Assembly (NCBI GenBank): GCA_027619675.1
Contig: JAQCHG010000081.1
Span: forward strand, 1 to 7,126
Length of the DNA: 7,126 nt
DNA from: Cyanobacteriota bacterium
Lineage (GTDB): Bacteria > Cyanobacteriota > Cyanobacteriia > Phormidesmidales > Phormidesmidaceae
Reading direction: 5' to 3'
Shown here: positions 1 to 5,846 of the stretch, piece by piece
Numbering within the stretch: the stretch's first letter is position 1
Layout of the letters: each line of letters starts with the position of its first letter
Notes under the pieces: generated by a model
Seen by the model: the letters and a program-made list of their open reading frames with translations, nothing else
The model's database searches: none
What the model was told of the DNA's origin: nothing
Program-made: the position numbers and the translations under genes

Positions 1-788
1 GTTAAGGCCGTGACCATGCGCTGGCGATTTTCCGGGGCTGCCAGCAAAAATTCACCCTCGTTGTTGATAACCTCAACGTTGTAGGCATCTAAAAACATCA
101 AAAAGGATGTGTAGGTATCAAACCCAATGGCAGACATACACAGCCCAACCCCATAGATGTCAGGATATTCCCGCGATCGCAGTTGGGTATGGGCCGACTG
201 CCAAAATTGCCAAAACGGTTCCCACCCCATGGGTACATCCTCTGGACCATAGCCCAAGGTCTCAATCAAGGGTCGCCAGTAATGGATGTAGTCTTCTGCC
301 TGCCATAGGGGCAGGGCATAGTAGCTCCGTTCCCCTAGGACTTGGTTGCGATAAAACACCTGGGACAGGGCCACTGGGGTATAGCGGCCTTGAGCCCCTA
401 ACACCACATCCGATAGGTCCAGTAGCTGATCGCGCCAAGACAGTTTCGGGGCCAAACTGGCGTCAATGCCAATGGAATAAACGATGTCCGGTAAATGGGC
501 TGTATCCCCTTCCTCTAGCAGTTGATTCAACTGCTGGTTCATGAGGGCAACAGGGAGAAATTTTAAATCGACCGTTAGGCCAGACTGCTGCTCCCAACGC
601 TTGACAACCTGAACGACCTGTTCGTTTTCCTCAGGTAAGAATCCTTGCTCCCACCAGATGCTTAAATCAATATTCTCTTTAGATTGCCCGGTATTGAGAG
701 CAGTGAGATGGGTATTGGCGGAACAGTTGGCTAACCCTACGCCTAGTCCTACAAAGGACAATCGTGTAAAGTTTCGTCTGGTGAGCAT
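1..788 (-). CDS. Extracellular solute-binding protein, SBP_bac_1 / sugar-type (N-terminal part, runs off left edge)
   Basis: An uninterrupted frame of 262 codons starts at ATG 788-786 and has no stop before the window edge, so the C-terminal part is missing (the family is usually about 400-450 residues). The N-terminus MLTRRNFTRLSFVGLGVGLA carries a twin-arginine motif (T3-R4-R5-N6-F7), a hydrophobic stretch, then L19-A20-N21-C22, a lipobox-like site with unusual Asn at -1. This suggests Tat export and lipid anchoring at the outer face of the plasma membrane. The mature part reads like carbohydrate-type (CUT1/UgpB-like) binding proteins: SIWWEQGF near residue 43, LPDIVYS near 99, YYALPLWQAEDYIHYW near 156, and an MGWEPFWQFW block like the usual P-x-T-W-x-E segment. 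The ligand cannot be read from sequence. No clear Shine-Dalgarno precedes the ATG; the start rests on the signal peptide. No permease or ATPase partner is visible; one could lie beyond the left edge. Confidence 0.85.
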   Translation of the reverse strand, partial: MLTRRNFTRLSFVGLGVGLANCSANTHLTALNTGQSKENIDLSIWWEQGFLPEENEQVVQVVKRWEQQSGLTVDLKFLPVALMNQQLNQLLEEGDTAHLPDIVYSIGIDASLAPKLSWRDQLLDLSDVVLGAQGRYTPVALSQVFYRNQVLGERSYYALPLWQAEDYIHYWRPLIETLGYGPEDVPMGWEPFWQFWQSAHTQLRSREYPDIYGVGLCMSAIGFDTYTSFLMFLDAYNVEVINNEGEFLLAAPENRQRMVTAL

Positions 789-1100
789 ATCAATTAGGCA
801 GTGTTAGTAACGAGATGACAGCGAGCGAACAGGTGCATAGGCGTTAGATGCGGGTATCGGCCTGTTAGCCTATCTAGTATTGACAAATTCCCAGAAAAAA
901 TATAGCTACTTCCCCAGAAAGTCGGCAGTGAAAATGTGCGGAAACGTCACTTCAGTAACTTCACGGAGGCTGCCCTTGCCCCCCCCGTAAATGCCGAGGA
1001 TCTAGGCTAAGCATCTACGGATATAGGCCATTGAGGGGGTGTCTGGACCGGGTGTTTCCTTTGGCTGGCTTGGGGACGGGGTGAGAGATTATGGCCCCCT
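789..1100. other. Intergenic spacer between the glycosyltransferase and the left-edge binding-protein gene
   Basis: 312 bases with no convincing gene on either strand. This should hold the end of the glycosyltransferase transcript and the promoter and leader of the binding-protein gene. On the minus strand a possible -10 (TATATT, plus-strand aatata at 899-904) would give a leader of roughly 100 nt, but no good -35 stands 16-18 bp upstream, so it is weak. On the plus strand a TTGACA (880-885) is followed by TATAGC (901-906, 15-bp spacer) or TAGCTA (903-908, 17-bp spacer), with no plus-strand gene downstream. There is a run of eight C (979-986) and a short direct repeat ACTTCA near 950-962. No intrinsic terminator with a T-tract follows the glycosyltransferase stop. 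Confidence 0.6.
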
Positions 1101-2300
1101 TTATTTGGGTGGCTCAGTAACGCGCCAACTCAGTTTGAGGTTGACCCAAAAGTTCCAAAGGGTGACGATGGCGATCGCCAAGAATTTAGCCAGATAAGCA
1201 TTAATGCTGAAAACATTGAAAAATATATTCACCAATAAAGTGTTGAGAAATAACCCAGCCAAGCAAATTAGGTTGAACTTAAGGAAGCGCTTGAGGCGGG
1301 CGGGCCATCCCAATTGCTGCTGGGCAAAGTCGGCGAAGGTCCAAGCATCGTTCCAAATAAAATTATTGATAATGGCGGTTTCTGCTGACAGGATGTTGCT
1401 GGTGGTGAGGCCCAACCCCACTTGGCTAAATAGCAGGAAGAAAATGGTGTAGTCCACAAACAAACCGCTGAACCCCACCACTCCAAATCGCAAAAATCGA
1501 TCAATGGGAAATTTTTCCCGCAGACGGGCGAGACGCCCCCGCGATCGCAGGCGCACTAAATGGCGCAGGTAATCCACATACTGTCGCCACGTCACCTTGC
1601 TTTCCCCAGCTACTCGCTCTTGAAAGACATAGCCCACTTCGGCAATGTCATGGATGCGCCCCCGCCCAATCACCTCCAGCAGAATTTTGTACCCCGCTGG
1701 GTTCATCTCCACATCGGCGATCGCGGCCCGTTTCACCATAAAGTACCCACTCATGGGATCTGACACCCGCCCCACCACCCGAGGCAAAATCACCAGCCCT
1801 AGGGTTTGGGCACCCCGAGATAAAAATCGGCGGGCAAAGCTCCATTCACTCACGCCGCCCCCATCCACATGGCGACTGGCGACGGCCAAGTCAGCCCCCG
1901 TCTCCACCGCCCGCAACAGTTTGACCAACACCTCCGGTGGGTGTTGCAAATCCGCATCAATGACCCCCAAAACATCGCCCTGCGCCACCTGCCACCCGCG
2001 AATCACCGCTGACGATAGCCCCCGTTCCCCCTGGCGGCGCACCACCCGCAATTGGGGATAGGTGGCGGTGAGGGCCAACGCCGTCTCCCAGGTGCGATCG
2101 GGGCTGTCGTCATCCACCACAATCAGTTCGTATGCGGGGGCGATCGCCTGCCCTAAAACCCCGGTAATTTGCTGCACAAGGGGTTCTAAATTGCGCCCCT
2201 CGTTATAGGTGGGCAGCACTAGGGATAGGGTCACCCCCGTGTCACCCTGGGGCGGGCGGAGGGCAATGACGAGGGGACCAGCGGGAGATGCAGTCAGCAC
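1101..2300 (-). CDS. Membrane glycosyltransferase: GT2 (dolichyl-phosphate mannose synthase-like) fused to a GtrA-like domain
   Basis: The protein has 399 residues. Residues ~24-255 form a GT-A fold family 2 transferase: LSLVLPTYNE (25-34) opens the nucleotide-binding strand, VVDDDSPDRT (61-70) follows, and the DAD metal-binding motif lies in VIDADLQHPPE (113-123). SDPMSGYFMVKR (180-191) and ERVAGESK (228-235) match the conserved blocks of DPM1-type enzymes, which move a sugar from GDP- or UDP-sugar to a polyprenyl phosphate. Residues ~268-392 are a GtrA-like domain with four predicted membrane helices (about 269-291, 297-313, 340-362, 368-388) and the N-x-x-W-x-F pattern at 313-321. The same architecture occurs in archaeal DPM synthases such as that of Pyrococcus furiosus. 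The sugar is unknown. The start is GTG at 2300 with a poor ribosome site; GTG at 2234 (Val23), just before the first conserved strand, is an alternative. The gene lies 119 bp after potC and may be read with it. Confidence 0.9.
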   Translation of the reverse strand: MLTASPAGPLVIALRPPQGDTGVTLSLVLPTYNEGRNLEPLVQQITGVLGQAIAPAYELIVVDDDSPDRTWETALALTATYPQLRVVRRQGERGLSSAVIRGWQVAQGDVLGVIDADLQHPPEVLVKLLRAVETGADLAVASRHVDGGGVSEWSFARRFLSRGAQTLGLVILPRVVGRVSDPMSGYFMVKRAAIADVEMNPAGYKILLEVIGRGRIHDIAEVGYVFQERVAGESKVTWRQYVDYLRHLVRLRSRGRLARLREKFPIDRFLRFGVVGFSGLFVDYTIFFLLFSQVGLGLTTSNILSAETAIINNFIWNDAWTFADFAQQQLGWPARLKRFLKFNLICLAGLFLNTLLVNIFFNVFSINAYLAKFLAIAIVTLWNFWVNLKLSWRVTEPPK

Positions 2301-2419
2301 AGGGTCGGCAGTAACGGGACACAGGTCATCCTACCGATAAACAGCCCCGCCCTTGGCAGCCGAGGTGCCCCGAGCTATGGAAGCCAAGTCAGGAGACTGG
2401 CGGTCATGGATGGCAACCC

Positions 2420-3229
2420 CTAGGTTTTTTGCTGGCGGGAAAGGGTGCGGTAGGCAAAGTAGGCGATCGCGATCATTGAGAACGAGAACAGGGTAGTCAG
2501 GGTGCCCAGGGCGTACAGGGCCGGGGACGTGACGTTGGTGGTCATGCCAAAGATTTCCAAGGGCAGGGTGTTGTACTGCCCCGACACCAGGGACGTGCGG
2601 GTAAATTCGTCGTAGGACAGGGTAAAGGTCAGCAGCCCCACCCCAATCAAACTGGGGGCAATTAGGGGCAACACCACTTCCCAAAAGGTTTTGGCATCCG
2701 AGGCCCCCAGGTCCCGCGCCGCTTCCTCATAGGAAGGGTTAAAGCGGTTGAAAATGCCCAGCATGATCAAAAAGGCAATGGGTAGAGTCCAAGACAGGTG
2801 CGCCCCCATGCCCGAAGTCATCCAATTGGTGGACCAACCAAAGACTTGGAACATCACACCAATGCCCAGGGAAATCAAAATGCTGGGGACGATCAGGCTG
2901 GAAATGGTGAGGTAAAACAGCCAGGTAGACCCCCGAAACCGTTCCCGAAAGGCCATGCTGGAGAGCACCGAGACGCTAGCGGCCAGGGCGGTAACAATGG
3001 CCCCCAACACCAGCGATCGCTGAAAGGGCTCCACAAAATTCCCCACCCGCTGTTCTTGAAACACCTGCCCCAGCCAATAGAAGCCAAAGCTACGCACCGG
3101 AAAGGTCAAGGTACCATCCGGTCCCTGGAGGGACAGGATAAAAATGGTGATCATGGGGCCGTAAAGGAACAGCACAAACAAGCCAAAAAAGCCCGCCAAT
3201 AAGTAAAACGTCAGGGATCTGGGCTTCAT
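2420..3229 (-). CDS. potC: ABC transporter permease, PotC type
   Basis: A 269-residue inner-membrane permease of the binding-protein-dependent transport superfamily, forming the translocation channel with the adjacent PotB-type subunit. About six membrane helices are visible (near 9-33, 71-93, 103-128, 146-160, 192-212, 238-260). The cytoplasmic EAA loop that docks on the ATPase is clear: SYEEAARDLGASDAKTF and then WEVVLPLIAPSL (166-194), with the conserved Gly175. The following SYDEFTRTSLVSGQYNTLPL block (205-224) matches the region after the EAA loop in PotC-type permeases, where a D-[DE]-F motif and TLPLEI are typical. The length equals that of usual PotC proteins. The ATG lies two bases after the potB stop and has a strong AAGGAG inside the end of potB, so the two are translationally linked. 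No T-tailed terminator follows the stop. Confidence 0.93.
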   Translation of the reverse strand: MKPRSLTFYLLAGFFGLFVLFLYGPMITIFILSLQGPDGTLTFPVRSFGFYWLGQVFQEQRVGNFVEPFQRSLVLGAIVTALAASVSVLSSMAFRERFRGSTWLFYLTISSLIVPSILISLGIGVMFQVFGWSTNWMTSGMGAHLSWTLPIAFLIMLGIFNRFNPSYEEAARDLGASDAKTFWEVVLPLIAPSLIGVGLLTFTLSYDEFTRTSLVSGQYNTLPLEIFGMTTNVTSPALYALGTLTTLFSFSMIAIAYFAYRTLSRQQKT

Positions 3230-3231
3230 CT

Positions 3232-4092
3232 CTACAGCTCCTTACGGATATTTACGACCCGCAGAATGGTGATGACTAACATGAGGGTCACAATCAGCAG
3301 CACCATCGCATTGGCCGCCGCCAAGGGATATTGCACACTGCCAATTTGGGTTTGAATTAACTTGCCAATGGAGGCAGCTTGTCCACCCCCCATCAGCCGC
3401 ACCGTGACAAATTCACCCATCACCAGGGTGACAATAAAAATGGAGCCAATGGCGATTCCCGGTGCTGACAGGGGTAATATCACCTCTTTAAAAACCCCAA
3501 ACCCTGAGGCCCCCATATCCTCAGCGGCGGTCACGAGATTGCGATCGATCCGCATCAGACTATTAAAAATAGGGGCAATCATAAAAATGATGTACAGGTG
3601 GGTCATCCCCAACACCACCGCAAAGTCGGAGTACAGCAAAAATTCCAGCGGCTGCTGAATTAACCCGGTCCCCATCAGCAATTGATTTACCAAACCCTCC
3701 TTCCCCAACAGGGGCACCCAGGAAATCATGCGGATGATGTTAGAGGTCCAAAACGGGATGGTGCAGAGCAAAAACAGCAGCACCTGCCACTGGAGCTTGG
3801 GCACATGAAATGACAAAAAGTAGGCGACTGGATAACCAATCATCAGAGTCGATAACCACACCAACCCCACAAATTTGAAGGTATTTAAATAGGTTTTGAG
3901 GGTAACATCCGACGTGAAAATGCCAATGTAGTTATTCAGCGTAAAGGCGGGGGTCATGGAGTAGCCGTTGAACTCCCAAAAGCTCACCACCCCAATCAGC
4001 AAAATCGGAATAACCAGAAAGGTCAGCAATAGCACCGTTTGCGGAGCTGCTAACACATAGGGCTTCAGCGTTGGCCAAGATTTAACCGTCAT
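3232..4092 (-). CDS. potB: ABC transporter permease, PotB type
   Basis: A 286-residue inner-membrane permease that pairs with the PotC-type subunit. Hydrophobic helices lie near 14-36, 72-95, 103-124, 156-177, 213-230 and 257-278. The EAA loop reads TAAEDMGASGFGVFKEVILP plus LSAPGI (188-213), with Gly194 at the conserved glycine and the LPLSAPG end typical of the family. FVTVRLMGGGQAASIGKLIQ (228-247) matches the region after the EAA loop in PotB/opine-type permeases, where a GEFVTPxLLGG-like sequence is usual (here MGEFVTVRLMGGG). The start is supported by AAGGAG on the minus strand at 4109-4104, 11 bases before the ATG. The gene is separated from the binding-protein gene by a repeat-rich 393-bp gap, unusual for a cluster whose other junctions are 2 and 56 bp; it may have its own promoter there. 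Confidence 0.93.
   Translation of the reverse strand: MTVKSWPTLKPYVLAAPQTVLLLTFLVIPILLIGVVSFWEFNGYSMTPAFTLNNYIGIFTSDVTLKTYLNTFKFVGLVWLSTLMIGYPVAYFLSFHVPKLQWQVLLFLLCTIPFWTSNIIRMISWVPLLGKEGLVNQLLMGTGLIQQPLEFLLYSDFAVVLGMTHLYIIFMIAPIFNSLMRIDRNLVTAAEDMGASGFGVFKEVILPLSAPGIAIGSIFIVTLVMGEFVTVRLMGGGQAASIGKLIQTQIGSVQYPLAAANAMVLLIVTLMLVITILRVVNIRKEL
3238..3243 (-). promoter_or_regulatory. Ribosome binding site of potC, inside the potB 3' end
   Basis: The minus strand reads AAGGAG here, eight bases before the potC ATG (3229-3227). It lies within the last codons of potB, whose TAG is at 3234-3232. A near-perfect Shine-Dalgarno at this spacing fixes the potC start and implies coupled translation of the two permeases, as expected for a 1:1 heterodimer. 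Confidence 0.8.
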
Positions 4093-4146
4093 TGGGTGGT
4101 GTGCTCCTTGGATGGCGTGACCTTGGGGCCACTAACCGAACTGAGG

Positions 4147-4171
4147 GGGCGATCGCCCTTGCGCAAGGGCG
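4147..4171. repeat. Two overlapping perfect palindromes containing HIP1
   Basis: GGGCGATCGCCC (4147-4158) is a 12-bp perfect palindrome around a HIP1 octamer. CGCCCTTGCGCAAGGGCG (4154-4171) is an 18-bp perfect palindrome that shares CGCCC with it. In RNA of the potB leader the second would fold as a 7-bp GC-rich stem with a GCGC loop, and the first would compete for the same bases. It ends 54 bases before the potB start and has no T-tract, so it is not a classical terminator. A degenerate relative lies at 4255-4275, which suggests a dispersed repeat rather than a gene-specific operator. Confidence 0.7.
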
Positions 4172-4380
4172 CGTCTGGTTAGAAAGCAGATAGGGGCGGT
4201 AGGGGTTCCCCCGACCACTTTGAGGCCATGGTCTATCTGGTGTCACCCTGCCCTGCGATCGCTCGAAGGCGCGTCATCCATATAAGGGTGAAAGCCTTGC
4301 TGGGGAAGCATAACCGCGTCCGTCCCTAGGATCCAACTAGGGGCTTAGCCGTTATACAACAAGGATCCTGAGGATGGATC

Positions 4381-4471
4381 AGGACTGACGCAATCACACC
4401 GATGAGCCAGGAATTGAACCCCTTGGCCCCAGCGGGAAACCGAGAAAGAGGAAGTATTTTGCGTCAGTCCT
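4381..4471. mobile_element. Candidate 91-bp MITE-like element with 13-bp terminal inverted repeats
   Basis: AGGACTGACGCAA (4381-4393) and TTGCGTCAGTCCT (4459-4471) are exact reverse complements enclosing 65 bp. ATGGAT stands directly after the right repeat (4472-4477) and one base before the left repeat (4374-4379), as a target duplication would if the left end is one base longer. The interior has no ORF, so any movement would need a transposase elsewhere. The termini recall, from memory only, the AGGACTTACGCA-like ends of some cyanobacterial insertion elements. It starts 15 bp past the binding-protein stop. An alternative is a long-range RNA stem in the transcript leaving that gene. Confidence 0.5.
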
Positions 4472-4485
4472 ATGGATGACAGCCC

Positions 4486-5790
4486 CTAGCTAGCGATGAA
4501 CTCGTTCCACTTCTGCACCAGGTAGGTGTTTTCCTCCATGGTGGAGTTCCAGCAAACGATATTGCCAAAGCGCTCCTCAAAGGAACCGCCATCCCGCACA
4601 GCGCCGACCTTAGCCAGCACCTTGTCAAAGGGATCCACCATATCCTCCGTAGCCTCCTTGCCCTCGTACCAGTAGGCCCACTCCGCTTCAGACATATATT
4701 TCTTGGCGGTTTCGGGGGCAGCGCTGTAGTAGCCCTGGCGACCGAGGAACGCCCCAACCCAGCCTTCTAACATCCAGTTGATGTACTCGTAAGCGGCATC
4801 GAGTTGAATCCCTTCCAGGTTTTTGGAGAGGCCAATGCCGCCGCCCCAGCCCCGGTAGCCTTCCTTCAGGGGAGCATAGATGCACTCAATGCCCTGGGAC
4901 TGCACCGCCGTCACCGCCGGAGACCACATGGATTGCAGCACCACCTCGCCGGAGGACATCAGGTTGACGGACTCATCAAAGGTTTTCCAGAAGGCCCGGA
5001 ACTGGCCCGCCGCCTTTTGCTCCTTGAGGATGTCGGTGATCTGGTCAATTTCCGCCTTGGTCATGTTGCCCTTGTCACCAAAGGTCATCAGCCCTAGGGC
5101 TTCCGCCACCATGGCCGCATCCATGATGCCAATTTGGGGAATGTCGAGAATGGAGGTCTTACCCCGGAATTCTTCGTTGAACAATTCACCCCAGCTTTCG
5201 AGGGTGCGCCCCACCAAGTCAGGGCGGTAGCCCAGGGTATCGGCGTTGTACTGGAAGGGGATCAGGGTGGCGAATTCCGTCGGGGTGTCAGAGAATTCCG
5301 TGGAATCGGCGGACTTCAGGTATATCACGCGGTAAGGAGCGGTGCCCTGGGATTTCTCCACGGGCATGCCGTTAAACTCCCCGGTACGGAAGAAGGACAC
5401 GATCTGGTCGTAGGCGGTGATCTTCTTAATGTCGATAGGCCGGAGGTTGCCGGAGGGCACCACCAGGGGCAGGCTGAAATATTCCCCGTCAAAGATGTCG
5501 TACTGGTCGGGCTGGGTGATGGCGATTTGGTTGTTTTCTTCGGTGCTCAATGCCCGCATTTCAATGGTGAAACCCAAATCCTCTTGGGCCTTATCGCGGA
5601 TTTCATTGATCTGAGACACCCCAGTCCCGATCAGGCGCAGGGTGACATCCTTAATTTGGTTGGTATTCACCTCGGGGCCAGGGGCCGGATTATTGGGGGT
5701 ACCCTGGGGGGCACCACACCGAGCAGCGGCGACAGCGGCCCCAGCGGCGAGGCCAGTACGCATGAGTTGACGGCGAGAAATGTTTGCCAT
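4486..5790 (-). CDS. potD: ABC transporter solute-binding protein, PotD-like family (substrate uncertain)
   Basis: A 434-residue binding protein, longer than E. coli PotD (348). The N-terminus MANISRRQLMRTGLAAGAAV has a Tat-like S5-R6-R7-Q8-L9 motif and an alanine-rich core, then A-A-A-R-C (21-25). Cleavage could follow A23, or Cys25 could be lipidated, although Arg at -1 is a poor lipobox. A Pro/Asn-rich linker (~28-42) precedes the mature domain. IPFQYNADTLGYRPD (177-191) matches the P-x-x-YN-x-D-x-L-G block of PotD-like proteins, and GYRGWGGGIGLSKN (311-324) and AAYEYINWML (332-341) fit the later ligand-cleft and helix region. The first strand (LRLIGTGVSQ, 51-60) lacks the W-x-x-Y aromatic pair found there in E. 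coli PotD, so polyamine specificity is not shown; the symbol is positional. AGGA sits six bases before the ATG (5800-5797). The gene follows the ATPase by 56 bp. Confidence 0.9.
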   Translation of the reverse strand: MANISRRQLMRTGLAAGAAVAAARCGAPQGTPNNPAPGPEVNTNQIKDVTLRLIGTGVSQINEIRDKAQEDLGFTIEMRALSTEENNQIAITQPDQYDIFDGEYFSLPLVVPSGNLRPIDIKKITAYDQIVSFFRTGEFNGMPVEKSQGTAPYRVIYLKSADSTEFSDTPTEFATLIPFQYNADTLGYRPDLVGRTLESWGELFNEEFRGKTSILDIPQIGIMDAAMVAEALGLMTFGDKGNMTKAEIDQITDILKEQKAAGQFRAFWKTFDESVNLMSSGEVVLQSMWSPAVTAVQSQGIECIYAPLKEGYRGWGGGIGLSKNLEGIQLDAAYEYINWMLEGWVGAFLGRQGYYSAAPETAKKYMSEAEWAYWYEGKEATEDMVDPFDKVLAKVGAVRDGGSFEERFGNIVCWNSTMEENTYLVQKWNEFIAS

Positions 5791-5823
5791 GGATCGTCCT
5801 AAAACAATGTCTACAGGAACAAT

Positions 5824-5846
5824 GAAACCAGCGCTTTCCTGGTTTC
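5824..5846 (-). promoter_or_regulatory. Intercistronic stem-loop between the ATPase and binding-protein genes
   Basis: Directly after the ATPase stop codon the minus strand reads GAAACCAG, a 7-base loop (GAAAGCG), then CTGGTTTC: a perfect 8-bp stem followed by ATTGTT. The weak T-tract argues against an efficient terminator. Such structures between ABC transporter genes often shield mRNA from 3' decay or cause partial termination. Here it could protect the upstream ATPase message or uncouple its level from the binding protein's. The function is inferred; the repeat is seen directly. Confidence 0.5.

Larger units (their letters stand above)
4093..4485. other. Repeat-rich gap between binding-protein and permease genes
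   Basis: 393 bases with no supported gene. From the potB side it holds: the potB ribosome site (4104-4109); two overlapping perfect palindromes (4147-4171); a related HIP1-containing copy at 4255-4275 (GCGATCGC, then AAGGCGCGTC); a 7-bp inverted repeat TCACCCT/AGGGTGA (4243-4249, 4285-4291) around it; a 10-bp perfect inverted repeat GTCATCCATA/TATGGATGAC (4273-4282, 4471-4480); a small hairpin CCCTAG/CTAGGG (4324-4329, 4337-4342); two GGATCC sites; and a 13-bp perfect inverted repeat bounding 4381-4471. A possible minus-strand -10, TATAAC (4356-4351), could serve potB and potC, but I see no matching -35. No intrinsic terminator with a T-tract follows the binding-protein gene. Confidence 0.6.

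Noticed and set aside
107..544. A 145-codon plus-strand open frame at the left edge
   Set aside because: It is the shadow of the minus-strand binding-protein gene, whose frame has a signal peptide and family motifs throughout.
837..873. ATAGGC/GCCTAT inverted repeat in the left spacer as a leader structure or operator
   Set aside because: A 6-bp stem with 25 bases between arms is expected by chance, and no known regulator motif such as GTA-N8-TAC fits it.
2352..2388. CTTGGC/GCCAAG inverted repeat after potC as a terminator
   Set aside because: The stem is only 6 bp with a 25-base loop and is not followed by a T-tract on the minus strand.
2331..2684. A 117-codon minus-strand frame overlapping the 3' end of potC
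   Set aside because: It is out of frame with potC and encodes a Pro/His-rich sequence without membrane helices; the potC frame carries the EAA loop and family C-terminus.
4394..4440. A T-arm-like stretch (GGTTCAATTCC on the minus strand) inside the MITE-like segment
   Set aside because: The flanking bases do not form a 5-bp T-stem, and no anticodon arm, D-arm or acceptor pairing is present, so it is not a tRNA.
5134..5802. A 222-codon open frame on the plus strand opposite the binding-protein gene
   Set aside because: It is antisense to a gene with clear family motifs and resembles nothing known; long antisense frames are common in GC-rich coding DNA.
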